From assembly GCA_023429985.1 (NCBI GenBank), contig JAEZCV010000061.1, positions 1-28,527 of the forward strand: DNA of 28,527 nucleotides, in the 5' to 3' direction. Made by a program: the position numbers and the translations under genes. Of this stretch, positions 15,647 through 23,361 are shown one piece after another (positions within the stretch are counted from its first letter, which is position 1; every line of letters begins with the position of its first letter). A model generated the notes under the pieces. That model was not told the DNA's origin, did not search any database, and worked only from the letters and a program-made list of their open reading frames with translations. This DNA comes from Bacteroidota bacterium. Its GTDB lineage: Bacteria > Bacteroidota > Bacteroidia > Chitinophagales > Chitinophagaceae.

Positions 15647-15708
15647 TTCACTACTCACTACTCACTACTCACCACCTGCCTGCCGGCAGGCAGGTTCACC
15701 ATTCACTA
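15647..15708. repeat. Heptamer array interrupted by a 20-base perfect palindrome
   Basis: Four consecutive YTCACYA heptamers (TTCACTA, CTCACTA, CTCACTA, CTCACCA) at 15647-15674 are followed by the perfect palindrome CCTGCCTGCCGGCAGGCAGG at 15675-15694, then TTCACCA and TTCACTA to 15708. The last unit contains the stop codon of the DUF2130 gene on the minus strand. Confidence 0.9.
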
Positions 15709-16974
15709 CTCAATCTCATCTCCCCCCGACTCCAGCAATGGAATATCATTAATGGATGCACCTGCAATGCCCTTAATAGAACCATACATTCCCGAAGTGC
15801 TGATCAATACCTTTTCCAACTGCTTTTCTCTTTCCTTCCATAGCTTCTCCATTTGAATACGTTCTTTAGTAATGGAATTGCGCATGGCAAGGAAACCTTC
15901 GGCAATGGTTTCAATCTGCTGGCGGAATTCTGTGCCCGTAAGGTAACTGTACAGCATCTGCATTTTTTCGCCCTTGTTCTCTTCCGATTTTTTGGTTTCG
16001 GTAACCCGCATGATGGTATGCCTTAATGCAGTAGTTAGTGCAACAACTTCAGCAAATGAACAGATCCAAACGCCATCCTTCTCCCCAAAACATTTCATTT
16101 CTTTCGGATAAACCTGCGTTACCAAAATGGCTACATCGGCCTGCTTTTGCCGCATGTCGGTCTTTAATTTTTCTATCCATGCAGCAGAAAAATTCTTTGC
16201 TCTTTTGCTTTCAAAAATGATCTTGCCGCAGTCGCTTCCAAACTGGTTTCTTACCACCTGCAGGCAATCGGCTCCTTCCGAACCTTTTTTAATTTCTTCA
16301 ATGATATCGTAAGGAAAGTTCTCTTTCAACAATTCTTCCAGCAATAATTCCTGCGCTTCACCCTGTAATTGCATGGAACCCTGTTCCGCCTTTCGCTTCA
16401 TTTCCTCGATAAGCTTATGCTGTGCTTCCAGTTGTTTTTCATATTCTTTTAATTTCAGGGCGGTAGCGGTTTCCTGCAGTTGCTGCTTTTCGGCTTCCTG
16501 TTGCTGCAACTGTTGCACCAGCACTTCTCTTTCTTCCATTAACTTGCGTTGCAGTTGAAGATCCATTTCCGCTTCCTTGTTCTTCAGTTCCTGTTCTTTT
16601 TTCATGAACTCCAGTTCTTTCTGCCTGGCCGATTTTAATTTTTCTTCATTCTCCAATAATCCTTCCTTTAATATTTTCAATTGGTTTTCATATTCCTGGG
16701 CAATGGAAAGTTTTAATTGCTGTTGAATTTCAGTTTCCATTTTGGACTTTTCTTCGTTCAGCTTTTTCTGGAACAATTCATTTTCCTTCCTTCTCTTTTC
16801 TTCAAATATTTTCTGGTCTTCTTCCAGCTTTTTTTGTTTTTGATCGAGTTGAAGCAGGTTGTCCTGGTATTTACGGTCGTATTGTTGTTTGATCTTTTGT
16901 TCCATGTCGGCCGATAACACATCTTCCACATCAAATACGGTGGCACAGTTGGGACATTTAATATTGGTAGGCAT
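15706..16974 (-). CDS. DUF2130 protein: zinc ribbon, long coiled coil, nuclease-like domain
   Basis: A 422-residue cytoplasmic protein. It opens with a CPNC knuckle (residues 7-10), followed by a coiled coil of about 185 residues (25-210) rich in E, K and Q. The DUF2130 domain follows (about 212-375). Within it GKIIFESKRAKNFSAAWIEK and DVAILVTQVYP resemble the ExK strand and the following region of PD-(D/E)xK nucleases, so DNA binding or cleavage is a reasonable inference but is unproven. The C-terminal helix region (RIQMEKLWKEREKQLEKV) may add to oligomerisation. The function of the family is not established. The gene has intergenic repeats on both sides, and one repeat unit includes its stop codon. 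Confidence 0.8.
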   Translation of the reverse strand: MPTNIKCPNCATVFDVEDVLSADMEQKIKQQYDRKYQDNLLQLDQKQKKLEEDQKIFEEKRRKENELFQKKLNEEKSKMETEIQQQLKLSIAQEYENQLKILKEGLLENEEKLKSARQKELEFMKKEQELKNKEAEMDLQLQRKLMEEREVLVQQLQQQEAEKQQLQETATALKLKEYEKQLEAQHKLIEEMKRKAEQGSMQLQGEAQELLLEELLKENFPYDIIEEIKKGSEGADCLQVVRNQFGSDCGKIIFESKRAKNFSAAWIEKLKTDMRQKQADVAILVTQVYPKEMKCFGEKDGVWICSFAEVVALTTALRHTIMRVTETKKSEENKGEKMQMLYSYLTGTEFRQQIETIAEGFLAMRNSITKERIQMEKLWKEREKQLEKVLISTSGMYGSIKGIAGASINDIPLLESGGDEIE

Positions 16975-17027
16975 GCAGCAAAAATAGGATGGAAACAGGA
17001 ATGGCCGAAGGATTCTTCAAGTGAAAT

Positions 17028-17058
17028 GGTTTAGTTGTTTAGACGTTTAGTTGTTTAG
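17028..17058. repeat. TTTAG octamer repeat, second copy
   Basis: GGTTTAGTTGTTTAGACGTTTAG (as two overlapping 20-base words, 17028-17050) matches 11298-11320 with a single T-to-C difference and continues TTGTTTAG. It lies in the 119-base gap between the DUF2130 gene and the gene at 17094-17591. Here there is no GC palindrome beside it. Confidence 0.75.
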
Positions 17059-17093
17059 CATGAGAGGTAAAGGAGTTGAAAAACCCTAAACAC

Positions 17094-17591
17094 CTAATTA
17101 AACAACACATCCAAATTCAGTTCTTCCTGCAAATGTTTCTTACATACTACGATCATGATATTTCCAATGCTTTTCGATTGATATCTTTCCTGCTCTTTTC
17201 CAATTTCAAGCGCTGCCACTTCCAGAGCTTTTACATGGTAGTTCCGTACAGGCGTTTTTCCCTGTAGCATTTTAGAAAATGATTGCAGGTACATATTTGA
17301 TGAAGCAGCAATAGCCTCTTCATTCATCTCGGATAATTCTTTTTCTGCAGAACTTTTAACGGTATGGCTGGCGCTGCCCAAATTTTCTTCTGCAATGGTA
17401 TGAAACTGGTCGCCGATCCTTAAGGCAAATATGGTTAAAATGAGGCTGTCCAGTAATCCATAACTCATTTCATTCATCTTCACATCCTTGAAACTATACA
17501 AGCCTTCAATGCCTGACAATAAAAGCAGGGGATTCATTTTAATTTCAATGGCTTTGTTGTGTATGGTTTCCAGGAATGCCTGTTCGTTCAT
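17094..17591 (-). CDS. Uncharacterised helical protein
   Basis: A 165-residue, mostly alpha-helical cytoplasmic protein with no signal peptide and no membrane helix. I do not recognise the family. It opens MNEQAFLETIHNKAIEIKMN. A central stretch is acidic and Ser-rich (SSAEKELSEMNEEAIAASSN), and the C-terminal half is amphipathic (KALEVAALEIGKEQERYQSK). Two cysteine-free halves may be a helical bundle. It lies between the DUF2130 gene and a small membrane protein on the same strand, but a strong terminator at 17624-17653 separates it from the latter, so it is probably its own unit. Confidence 0.6.
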   Translation of the reverse strand: MNEQAFLETIHNKAIEIKMNPLLLLSGIEGLYSFKDVKMNEMSYGLLDSLILTIFALRIGDQFHTIAEENLGSASHTVKSSAEKELSEMNEEAIAASSNMYLQSFSKMLQGKTPVRNYHVKALEVAALEIGKEQERYQSKSIGNIMIVVCKKHLQEELNLDVLFN

Positions 17592-17623
17592 GAGTGTTAT
17601 TTATGAGCGCAATATAAAATAGA

Positions 17624-17653
17624 AAGTCTGCCCGGAAAATTCCGGGTAGACTT
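17624..17653 (-). terminator. Terminator after the small membrane protein gene
   Basis: AAGTCT-G-CCCGGAA and TTCCGGG-T-AGACTT form a near-perfect 14-base stem whose only non-Watson-Crick pair is G-T. On the minus strand it is followed by TTTCTATTTTAT. It stands about 20 bases past the stop of the gene at 17674. Confidence 0.8.
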
Positions 17654-17673
17654 ACAAAAAATGGAAGAGAAAA

Positions 17674-17964
17674 TTAAATATCGGTATCTCTTTCAACTGT
17701 ACGGGTATAGGTAACCCTGTCGCCACTTGCCGAACCTCTTCTTCCGCCGCCAATAAGTGCAACCAGCAATAAAATAAACAAAGCAGCTCCAACGATCCAC
17801 ACCCATGGTGCAGCATACCAGCTTTCGCTGTTACTTACTTCTATATCAACTTTTCTTGTAGTTGTTGTTGTTTCTTCCTGGGCCCAGGCTGCCAGCTGAA
17901 GCATGTTAAGCAGCAACAGGCTAAAAATCATTTTAATACGATTGCTTTTCAATAGCGCTTTCAT
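17674..17964 (-). CDS. Small membrane protein with signal or anchor segment
   Basis: A 96-residue protein. The frame is open further upstream to 18165, but that part is antisense to the start of the divergent outer-membrane gene, and ATG 17964 gives a good N-terminus (MKALLKSNRIKMIFSLLLLN). After a signal-like segment ending AWAQ comes a Thr-rich linker (EETTTTTRK), then a strong transmembrane helix (WVWIVGAALFILLLVALIG, about 54-72), then a Gly/Arg-rich segment (GGGRRGSASGD) and a charged tail TRTVERDTDI. No catalytic motif is seen and the family is unknown to me. It is divergent from the OmpA/PagL-like gene, 94 bases away. Confidence 0.65.
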   Translation of the reverse strand: MKALLKSNRIKMIFSLLLLNMLQLAAWAQEETTTTTRKVDIEVSNSESWYAAPWVWIVGAALFILLLVALIGGGRRGSASGDRVTYTRTVERDTDI

Positions 17965-18033
17965 AAAATTTAATTTATTTAAGCTTATAAGTTCAACAAT
18001 TGCGCCAGAGGAAATTTTCCACAATCTGATTGT

Positions 18034-18041
18034 TACATTTG
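18034..18041 (+). promoter_or_regulatory. -7 promoter element of the OmpA/PagL-like gene
   Basis: TACATTTG matches TAnnTTTG exactly and lies 17 bases before the ATG at 18059. A weak T-rich -33 region (TTTTCC, 18015-18020) precedes it. Confidence 0.45.
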
Positions 18042-18058
18042 CAACCATTATTAATCTT

Positions 18059-19255
18059 ATGGTTTTAGTACTAAAATGGGTGTTTTTAGCCTTACTAGCA
18101 ATTTCACTGTCTTCTTCCAGCCAGGCCCAGGACCCGCGCACACAGTATCCTAAGGTGCTCGCCAACTCTTATTTTGGAGTGAATTTTGGCTATATGGATT
18201 ATAATTTTAATAATTCCCAGCTTCAGCCAGGCTACTCAGCTGAAAACATAAAAATTCCACACCTGGGAATCCGTGTGATCATTGGCTATAGCTTCCTTGA
18301 AAACCTTTCAGCACAAATAAGTTATATGCGTCCCATTGAGTGGGTGGAATACCATAAGATCAATGGTATGAACAATGAAAGATCGGTGTACATGAATGTT
18401 GGCGGTTTAACAGTGAAATACCGGCAGCCCCTAACAAAAAAACTTTCTGTTTTTGGTGAAGCCGGGTTAGGAATTGTAACCCGCAGCGGATTCAATATAG
18501 ATGATCAGCCCGTAGTTACTGATGCCACTTATTCTACTATTCAAACAGCCTTGGGCTTCGACTATCATTTAAATAATAAATGGGATCTCAGACTTACAGG
18601 CGTTTATACCCCTGGAAAAGATGCCGTTAACCAGCCGTCCACAAAATTTATTTCAGCAGGGTTTCGTTATAATATGCGACCCCTGTCAAAAGAAAAAGTG
18701 GAGGCAAATGCTAACTCGGGTTATTTCTTTCCCAAGCATATTTTGCAACTCGGATATACTACTAACGGTTTGGGTTACGGGGTAAATAATACTTTATCCC
18801 AGGGCGCTGTGCCCATTTTCTGGGGTGGTGATATTGAAATTGAAAAGGGCGTTTCGTTGCATTACCTCCGGAATGTTTTCCATACGCGAAAAGTTTTTGC
18901 CCTCGATATTGGTGCAGGCATTTCATGGTGGCGCAGCAGCAAGAACAAAGATGAATTGTTTACGTTTTCCCTGATGCCTGTTCTCCGGTTTAATGTTTTG
19001 CGAACCAAACCTGCCGATGTATACCTGTTTTATTCCCTTGCCGGGCCAACCTATATCTCAAAAATTATTATTGATGATATGGTAAGTGGAAAGCATTTCA
19101 CGTTTATGGATTATATGGGCATTGGTGTTTTTGCAGGTAAGAACAGGAAGTTCAATGCCGAGATCAATATTAACCATTACAGTAATGGAAATATTTACGC
19201 GCAAAATCCCGGGCTGAAAATACCGCTTACATTTAATGTTGGATATACGTGGTAG
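18059..19255 (+). CDS. Outer-membrane fusion of an OmpA-like barrel and a PagL-like lipid A deacylase barrel
   Basis: A 398-residue protein, start chosen at ATG 18059 because it gives the signal peptide ending SSQAQ. Residues 35-205 look like an 8-stranded OmpA-type barrel (YFGVNFGYMDYNF, LGIRVIIGYSFLENLSAQISY, FISAGFRYNM). Residues 222-398 read as a second barrel of the PagL/acyloxyacyl hydrolase type, ending HYSNGNIYAQNPG (373-385) and a terminal aromatic W398. In PagL the catalytic His and Ser form an HxS unit, here His373 and Ser375, and Glu stands 12 residues after Ser. That position is Lys387 here, so activity is uncertain. Lipid A 3-O-deacylation is inferred from the motif alone. It is divergent from the small membrane protein gene. 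Confidence 0.65.
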   Translation: MVLVLKWVFLALLAISLSSSSQAQDPRTQYPKVLANSYFGVNFGYMDYNFNNSQLQPGYSAENIKIPHLGIRVIIGYSFLENLSAQISYMRPIEWVEYHKINGMNNERSVYMNVGGLTVKYRQPLTKKLSVFGEAGLGIVTRSGFNIDDQPVVTDATYSTIQTALGFDYHLNNKWDLRLTGVYTPGKDAVNQPSTKFISAGFRYNMRPLSKEKVEANANSGYFFPKHILQLGYTTNGLGYGVNNTLSQGAVPIFWGGDIEIEKGVSLHYLRNVFHTRKVFALDIGAGISWWRSSKNKDELFTFSLMPVLRFNVLRTKPADVYLFYSLAGPTYISKIIIDDMVSGKHFTFMDYMGIGVFAGKNRKFNAEININHYSNGNIYAQNPGLKIPLTFNVGYTW

Positions 19256-19330
19256 TTAATACGAGACTTCATAGAAGTTTCTTTTGACATAAAAATCCTG
19301 ACCTGCATCCTTAATCCTTAGATTTATATT

Positions 19331-20713
19331 ATGATGGATTTTCAAAACATCTTCAGTGAAAGAAGGGTTGGCTATAATAAAACAGCAGTGGGGCCGCGGT
19401 CGGGGTTTCAACGCGATTACGACAGGCTGATATTTTCTTCGGCTTTTCGCAGACTTCAAAATAAAACCCAGGTATTTCCCCTTCCCGGAACAGCGTTTGT
19501 TCATAACCGTTTAACACATTCTCTTGAAGTGGCCAGCGTAGGAAGATCGTTGGGTAAAATGGTGGGAGAAAAGATCAGTGATCTTTACCGTAACAGCAAT
19601 GAAGAGGCTTATGAATTTTACAAATACGAACTTTCAAATGTAATTGCAGCTGCATGCCTTGCTCATGATATCGGTAACCCCGCCTTTGGCCATTCGGGTG
19701 AAAAAGCCATCTCCGCTTATTTTATCGACCATGCCAATGAAGTATTGGATGGCAGGCCGCTTCGCGGGTTCTTTAATGAGAAAGAATGGAAGGATATTAC
19801 TGCCTTCGAAGGTAACGCCAATGCTATCAGGATTCTCACCAGGAAGTTCAGAGGTAAATTCGATGGTGGTTTTGGACTGACCTATACTACGCTTGCATCT
19901 ATTTTGAAATATCCCTGTGAATCCATTGCCGTAAATAAAAATTTCAGGCACCTTAAAAAGTTTGGTTTTTTTCAATCGGAAAAGGAATTCATAATTGAAC
20001 TTACCCGGGAGTTAAACATGATCTCTTCTTCAAAAGATCCTTTGGTTTTTAAAAGGCATCCTTTTGTTTACCTGGTGGAAGCTGCCGACGATATTTGTTA
20101 CAGCATTGTTGATATGGAAGATGCACACAGGCTTGGCATTCTATCCTGTGAAGAGGTTTCGGGCGCATTCATTGATCTTATTCAAAAAACAGGGCAGGAT
20201 GACGATGATCCGGAGAAAATAATTCGTAATTATAAAAAAATTGAAGACCGAAATGAAGCCATCGCTTTTCTGCGTGCTAAAGTCATCAATATTCTTACCA
20301 ATGAATCGGTAAAAGAATTCTGGCAAAACAGGGAAGCCATTCTAAATGGTAGTTTCAATAATTCACTGGTAGAAATCATTAATGAAAGAACAGCTGCCCT
20401 CGATCATATCCAGGAAGTTTCTAAGAAAAAAATCTACAGCCACAGTACAGTAGTTCAGATAGAGATCGCCGGCTATAATGTAATGTCGGAGCTGCTAGGG
20501 CTTTTCATTCCTGCATTACTTAGCGAAAAGCCAAACCATAAGCAGGAGAAAATATTAAGTCTGATCCCTTACCAGTTCACGGGATTCAGGGAAGGTGGAA
20601 CTGCTTATGAAAAGGTTATGAATGCCCTGGACCTGTTAAGCGGCATGACAGACGAATATGCTACGGAAATGTACAGGCGGTTAAAAGGTATTGTAATTCC
20701 AGGTCACGGCTGA
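19331..20713 (+). CDS. dgt: Deoxyguanosinetriphosphate triphosphohydrolase (dGTPase, HD superfamily)
   Basis: It hydrolyses dGTP, and possibly other dNTPs, to the nucleoside and triphosphate, adjusting the dNTP pool. The 460-residue protein has the HD-domain residues: His63 in RLTHSLEV, His112-Asp113 in AHDIGNPAFGHSGE (111-124), and a later Asp in AADDICYSIVDMEDAH. QNIFSERRVGY at the N-terminus and RDYDRLIFSSAFRRLQNKTQ (28-47) are family signatures. ATG 19331 is used, with a second Met next to it. Its last 10 bases overlap the convergent STAS-like gene. Some dGTPases act in phage defence, but nothing nearby supports that here. Confidence 0.94.
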   Translation: MMDFQNIFSERRVGYNKTAVGPRSGFQRDYDRLIFSSAFRRLQNKTQVFPLPGTAFVHNRLTHSLEVASVGRSLGKMVGEKISDLYRNSNEEAYEFYKYELSNVIAAACLAHDIGNPAFGHSGEKAISAYFIDHANEVLDGRPLRGFFNEKEWKDITAFEGNANAIRILTRKFRGKFDGGFGLTYTTLASILKYPCESIAVNKNFRHLKKFGFFQSEKEFIIELTRELNMISSSKDPLVFKRHPFVYLVEAADDICYSIVDMEDAHRLGILSCEEVSGAFIDLIQKTGQDDDDPEKIIRNYKKIEDRNEAIAFLRAKVINILTNESVKEFWQNREAILNGSFNNSLVEIINERTAALDHIQEVSKKKIYSHSTVVQIEIAGYNVMSELLGLFIPALLSEKPNHKQEKILSLIPYQFTGFREGGTAYEKVMNALDLLSGMTDEYATEMYRRLKGIVIPGHG

Positions 20714-21168
20714 TCTGATTTCAGCCATGTTTTTGCTTCTTCTATAGAATCGAAGGTTTTGATCATCTTCATATGATTCACCTCTTTCAATGTTTCCTCT
20801 GTTGAGAACCTGCTTAATGCACTGGGAGAATTTACCCAGGCAAATTTTTTTATTCCTTCTTTATACAATCCCGGGAAATAGGTTCCTGCAAGCCATTGTA
20901 CTGCCGGCGTCCAGATGCCCAGGACATGCGAATTGTCATTTAATATTTTTGAAGTTCCAAACCTTTTAACAGCATCTGAAATGATCGTAAATCCATCCTT
21001 CAATGTTTCTTCTGACTGGTAGCCCAGCCAGTCGGCCATAATCCATTCATTTACCTCATCATACTCCACCAGAACATGATCCTGTTGGTAGAGCACCTGT
21101 TTTTTCTTACGGTCTTCCAGTTCTTTATGAAGCTCCTTATATATTTCTATTTTGTTCTTACTGGTCAT
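20704..21168 (-). CDS. STAS/SpoIIAA-like protein
   Basis: A 154-residue cytoplasmic protein resembling the SpoIIAA-like family, which shares the STAS fold: an N-terminal strand region (HVLVEYDEVNEWIMADWLGY), a central helix-strand (KILNDNSHVLGIWTPAVQWL) and a C-terminal KTFDSIEEAKTWLKSD that closes the fold. ATG 21168 is preferred over the upstream open frame, which lacks a sensible N-terminus. Such proteins are often small regulators or binding proteins of unknown ligand. No phosphorylatable serine motif of SpoIIAA type can be confirmed. Its stop lies inside the 3' end of dgt, so the two genes overlap tail to tail by 10 bases. Confidence 0.6.
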   Translation of the reverse strand: MTSKNKIEIYKELHKELEDRKKKQVLYQQDHVLVEYDEVNEWIMADWLGYQSEETLKDGFTIISDAVKRFGTSKILNDNSHVLGIWTPAVQWLAGTYFPGLYKEGIKKFAWVNSPSALSRFSTEETLKEVNHMKMIKTFDSIEEAKTWLKSDQP

Positions 21169-21554
21169 GGTTTGCAGATAAGAATTTTGAAAATAAAAGA
21201 TTGTACCAGAAATTGAAGAAGGAGAAAGCGAAGGCAAAAGAGAAAAAATAGGGCAGGATCCAGTTAAAAGTAGAAAAGCTTCCTTTTCAGAAGCCCTCTA
21301 TGGTTTTAGATATTGGTGGCTTTAGAATTTCAAAGTATTGGAAGAATGCGTTGCATGTTCAAGATAATCAGCCTGTTTCAAATTTGAAAGGATAAAATGT
21401 GTGGAAGAATAACAACAATCGATTTGCACATCGCCGCAATTGTTGATGCATGGCGGTTTTCATGCAAAACAGGAATTTATCAACAAGGCAAATTTTGTTG
21501 TTCGTTCAATCCATTAATAGTAGAAGATTCTTTGGTTTTTGAAAAAGCTGCTGG
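21169..21554. other. 386-base stretch without a convincing gene
   Basis: A short plus-strand frame starts MCGRITTI at 21397 but runs into the glycosyltransferase gene on the other strand and is probably not a gene. A 5-base hairpin, GCTTC-GAAGC at 21278-21294, on the minus strand is followed by TTTTCTACTTTT and could terminate the glycosyltransferase transcript. No other feature is seen. Confidence 0.6.
21278..21294 (-). terminator. Possible terminator of the glycosyltransferase gene
   Basis: The minus strand reads GCTTC, loop TGAAAAG, GAAGC, then TTTTCTACTTTT. The stem is only 5 bases and it lies about 260 bases after the stop, so it is weak evidence. Confidence 0.3.
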
Positions 21555-22376
21555 TCACTTTTCAAGGGAAAGTAATTCAGGCGCCGTTTTTTCAGCCTTT
21601 CTTAATGGGAAGGCTATTGTCTGGCTCCGTTCCTGCTGAAGACTTAACTGGTGAAGGAATTCATACTTCAGCCATGTATAATGTGCAATGGCCCTGGCAA
21701 GGTGGAAACCTGTTTTTCCATCTAAAAAACCCAACTGGAAAATATAGGATTTGATGGAGTTGAAACCCGGGGATATATACCGTTTAATAAAGCCGGCCTG
21801 CTTACCCATTGCATAATATTTCTGTGCACTTAGCTTGGCATAGATTACGCTTTTTTCACGATAATCGGCAATATCTTTCATGCTGTAATGCCTTAACGAA
21901 CCGGTGATTTTCTTCACGGAACAATTACCGTTAAGTTTTTCATGAACTACCGTAAGATCCCAACTCGCATAATTCCTGTTGTACAAACGAATCACCTTGT
22001 CAAATCCCGCGGTACCAAACCTTATCAGTCGAAGTCCAATAAAATTATCCCGGTTAAACTGGTAAAGATGGTTGTTAGAAAGATTTGTTTTTTTAATTGT
22101 TCGTGCAAGCTTAGGTGTCACCCTTTCATCGGCATCTAGGGAAATGATCCAGTCGTTCTTTGCTTTTTCAGCGCCCAGGTTGCGTGCATAACCATAGCCC
22201 CTCCATTCCTGGTTGATAACTCTTGCCCCGGCTTTACGGGCCAGCGCAACGGTATTATCATTACTGTCAGTATCCACAACCACGATGTCATCCGACAACA
22301 TTTTTGCTGACCTGATGCATTCGGAAATATTTTTTTCTTCGTTCCTTGTTATAATTACAACGGATATAGCAGCCAC
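21555..22376 (-). CDS. Family 2 glycosyltransferase, WaaE/KdtX-like
   Basis: A 273-residue GT-A fold enzyme likely to add a sugar to lipopolysaccharide core or another glycan on the cytoplasmic side. It begins at GTG 22376 with AISVVIITRNEEKNISECI, then DDIVVVDTDSNDNTVALA, GARVINQEWRGYGYARNLGA (50-69) and the metal-binding DxD-type motif SLDADE (79-84). VVHEKL (145-150) and LRHYSMKDIADYREK fit the KdtX/WaaE group. No upstream ATG is in frame close by, so GTG is preferred. It ends with a serine/leucine tail (PELLSLEK). No other glycan gene is in the window, so the acceptor cannot be named. Confidence 0.85.
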   Translation of the reverse strand: MAAISVVIITRNEEKNISECIRSAKMLSDDIVVVDTDSNDNTVALARKAGARVINQEWRGYGYARNLGAEKAKNDWIISLDADERVTPKLARTIKKTNLSNNHLYQFNRDNFIGLRLIRFGTAGFDKVIRLYNRNYASWDLTVVHEKLNGNCSVKKITGSLRHYSMKDIADYREKSVIYAKLSAQKYYAMGKQAGFIKRYISPGFNSIKSYIFQLGFLDGKTGFHLARAIAHYTWLKYEFLHQLSLQQERSQTIAFPLRKAEKTAPELLSLEK

Positions 22377-22831
22377 TGAGTAATGATTTATCGGTTAGGA
22401 TTCGTTTTCACTGCTACGGATAGTTCCATGAACAGCATTTGCAATTAGTCTGGTTCAATTTACGGAAAACTGATTAAACAGGATCAAAATAATTGATCTT
22501 TAGCCTAAAATGCCCCTGTTGAACAATGAAAGGGGCAATCTTACCATTTTTCTTCCACGTTATAATTTCCCCAATTGCTGATAAATTAAAAGAGTTTATA
22601 ATGCTTGATCTGGGATGAGAGGATTCTCAGGAATGCTGAAATTCTGCTAAGCGCCAATGGGTATTCTATTAATAAGGAAAGTTCTCAATCCAGAACCTGG
22701 CACCTGCAACCTCAACGCCCTTAGTTGAAGAGTTTGGAATGATTTTTTCAATACCTGTTTCTGGGGCGATGAAAAAAAATTCCCCTACATTTATAAGCTG
22801 CCGGTTCTGCTGGTAAAAACCATTTACGAAA
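22377..22831. other. 455-base stretch without a clear gene
   Basis: A 7-base-arm hairpin, TGCCCCT-N13-AGGGGCA, lies at 22511-22537 but lacks a T tract on either side. A minus-strand open frame (22669-22914) reads plausibly over its last 50 codons (FYQQNRQLINVGEFFFIAPE, then TGIEKIIPNSS), yet its front half is antisense to the response regulator. It could be a gene remnant or chance. No RNA gene is recognised. Confidence 0.5.
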
Positions 22832-23212
22832 ATGAAAGAATCTACATTGGAAGAAACAAAATCAAAAGTACTTATTATTGAAGACGAAGGCGATATGTGT
22901 TTGTTACTTAACATCCTGCTCGATGGAAAAGAACTGGACCTCGATCATGTGAAATCGCTTTCTGCAGCGGAAGAGTACCTTCAACAGGCACAACCCCGCG
23001 TTGTGATCCTGGATAACAAACTGCCCGACGGATTTGGCGTTGACTTCATCAGTTACATTAAGAGCAGGTATCCCTCTATTAAGATCATAATGATATCGGG
23101 ATTCGATGGCTCGGCAAAGGATGTGGCCCTCGAAAACGGTGCAGATTATTTTCTGGAAAAACCTTTTACAAAGGACCAGCTTTATGCCTCAATTAAATCG
23201 CTACTTGATTAA
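22832..23212 (+). CDS. Single-domain response regulator
   Basis: A 126-residue receiver domain without an output domain. The phosphoacceptor is Asp61 in VVILDNKLPDG. The acidic pair is Glu17-Asp18 in LIIEDEGD, Ser89 is in IIMISGF, and Lys110 is in FLEKPFT, all standard. An N-terminal extension of about 11 residues precedes the first strand. Stand-alone receivers usually act by protein contact or as a phosphate sink in a phosphorelay. No histidine kinase is nearby, so the partner is unknown. A strong terminator follows 38 bases after the stop, making it a monocistronic unit. Confidence 0.92.
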   Translation: MKESTLEETKSKVLIIEDEGDMCLLLNILLDGKELDLDHVKSLSAAEEYLQQAQPRVVILDNKLPDGFGVDFISYIKSRYPSIKIIMISGFDGSAKDVALENGADYFLEKPFTKDQLYASIKSLLD

Positions 23213-23250
23213 TTGGAGTAACCGCGTTAACCGGTAATAAAAATATTTTA

Positions 23251-23282
23251 ATGCAGGATCATCGAATCCTGCATTTTTTTTT
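23251..23282 (+). terminator. Terminator of the response regulator gene
   Basis: ATGCAGGAT and ATCCTGCAT form a perfect 9-base stem with a 6-base loop (CATCGA), followed by nine T residues. It is a textbook intrinsic terminator. Confidence 0.93.
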
Positions 23283-23361
23283 CAATTAATCCTTTAAAAT
23301 TCTCAACTCATTCAGCACTTCCTTTTACTATCTAAAATGCCCTTTTAGCTTTACTCCATAA

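Larger units (their letters stand above)
15340..15705. other. 366-base intergenic stretch rich in repeats
   Basis: No gene is found. It holds two copies of a heptamer-plus-palindrome repeat (15375-15407 and 15647-15708) and a degraded copy of the repeat seen at 8855-8982 (15522-15572), with AT-rich spacer between. No hairpin with a T tract is obvious, although it lies between the converging phosphopantetheinyl transferase and DUF2130 genes. Confidence 0.8.

Noticed and set aside
14109..20713. dcd and dgt as part of a phage-defence set, since dCTP deaminases and dGTPases can act in defence
   Set aside because: Both look like ordinary housekeeping enzymes in separate transcription units with no effector, retron, CRISPR or mobile gene nearby.
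21397..21639. Short plus-strand frame beginning MCGRI, like the N-terminus of SRAP/HMCES proteins
   Set aside because: Only the first four or five residues fit. The rest does not follow the family pattern, and the second half is antisense to the glycosyltransferase gene.
22698..22715. TGGCACCTGCAACC as a sigma-54 promoter
   Set aside because: The GC element is followed by CTGCA rather than TTGCW at the required spacing, so the match is incomplete.
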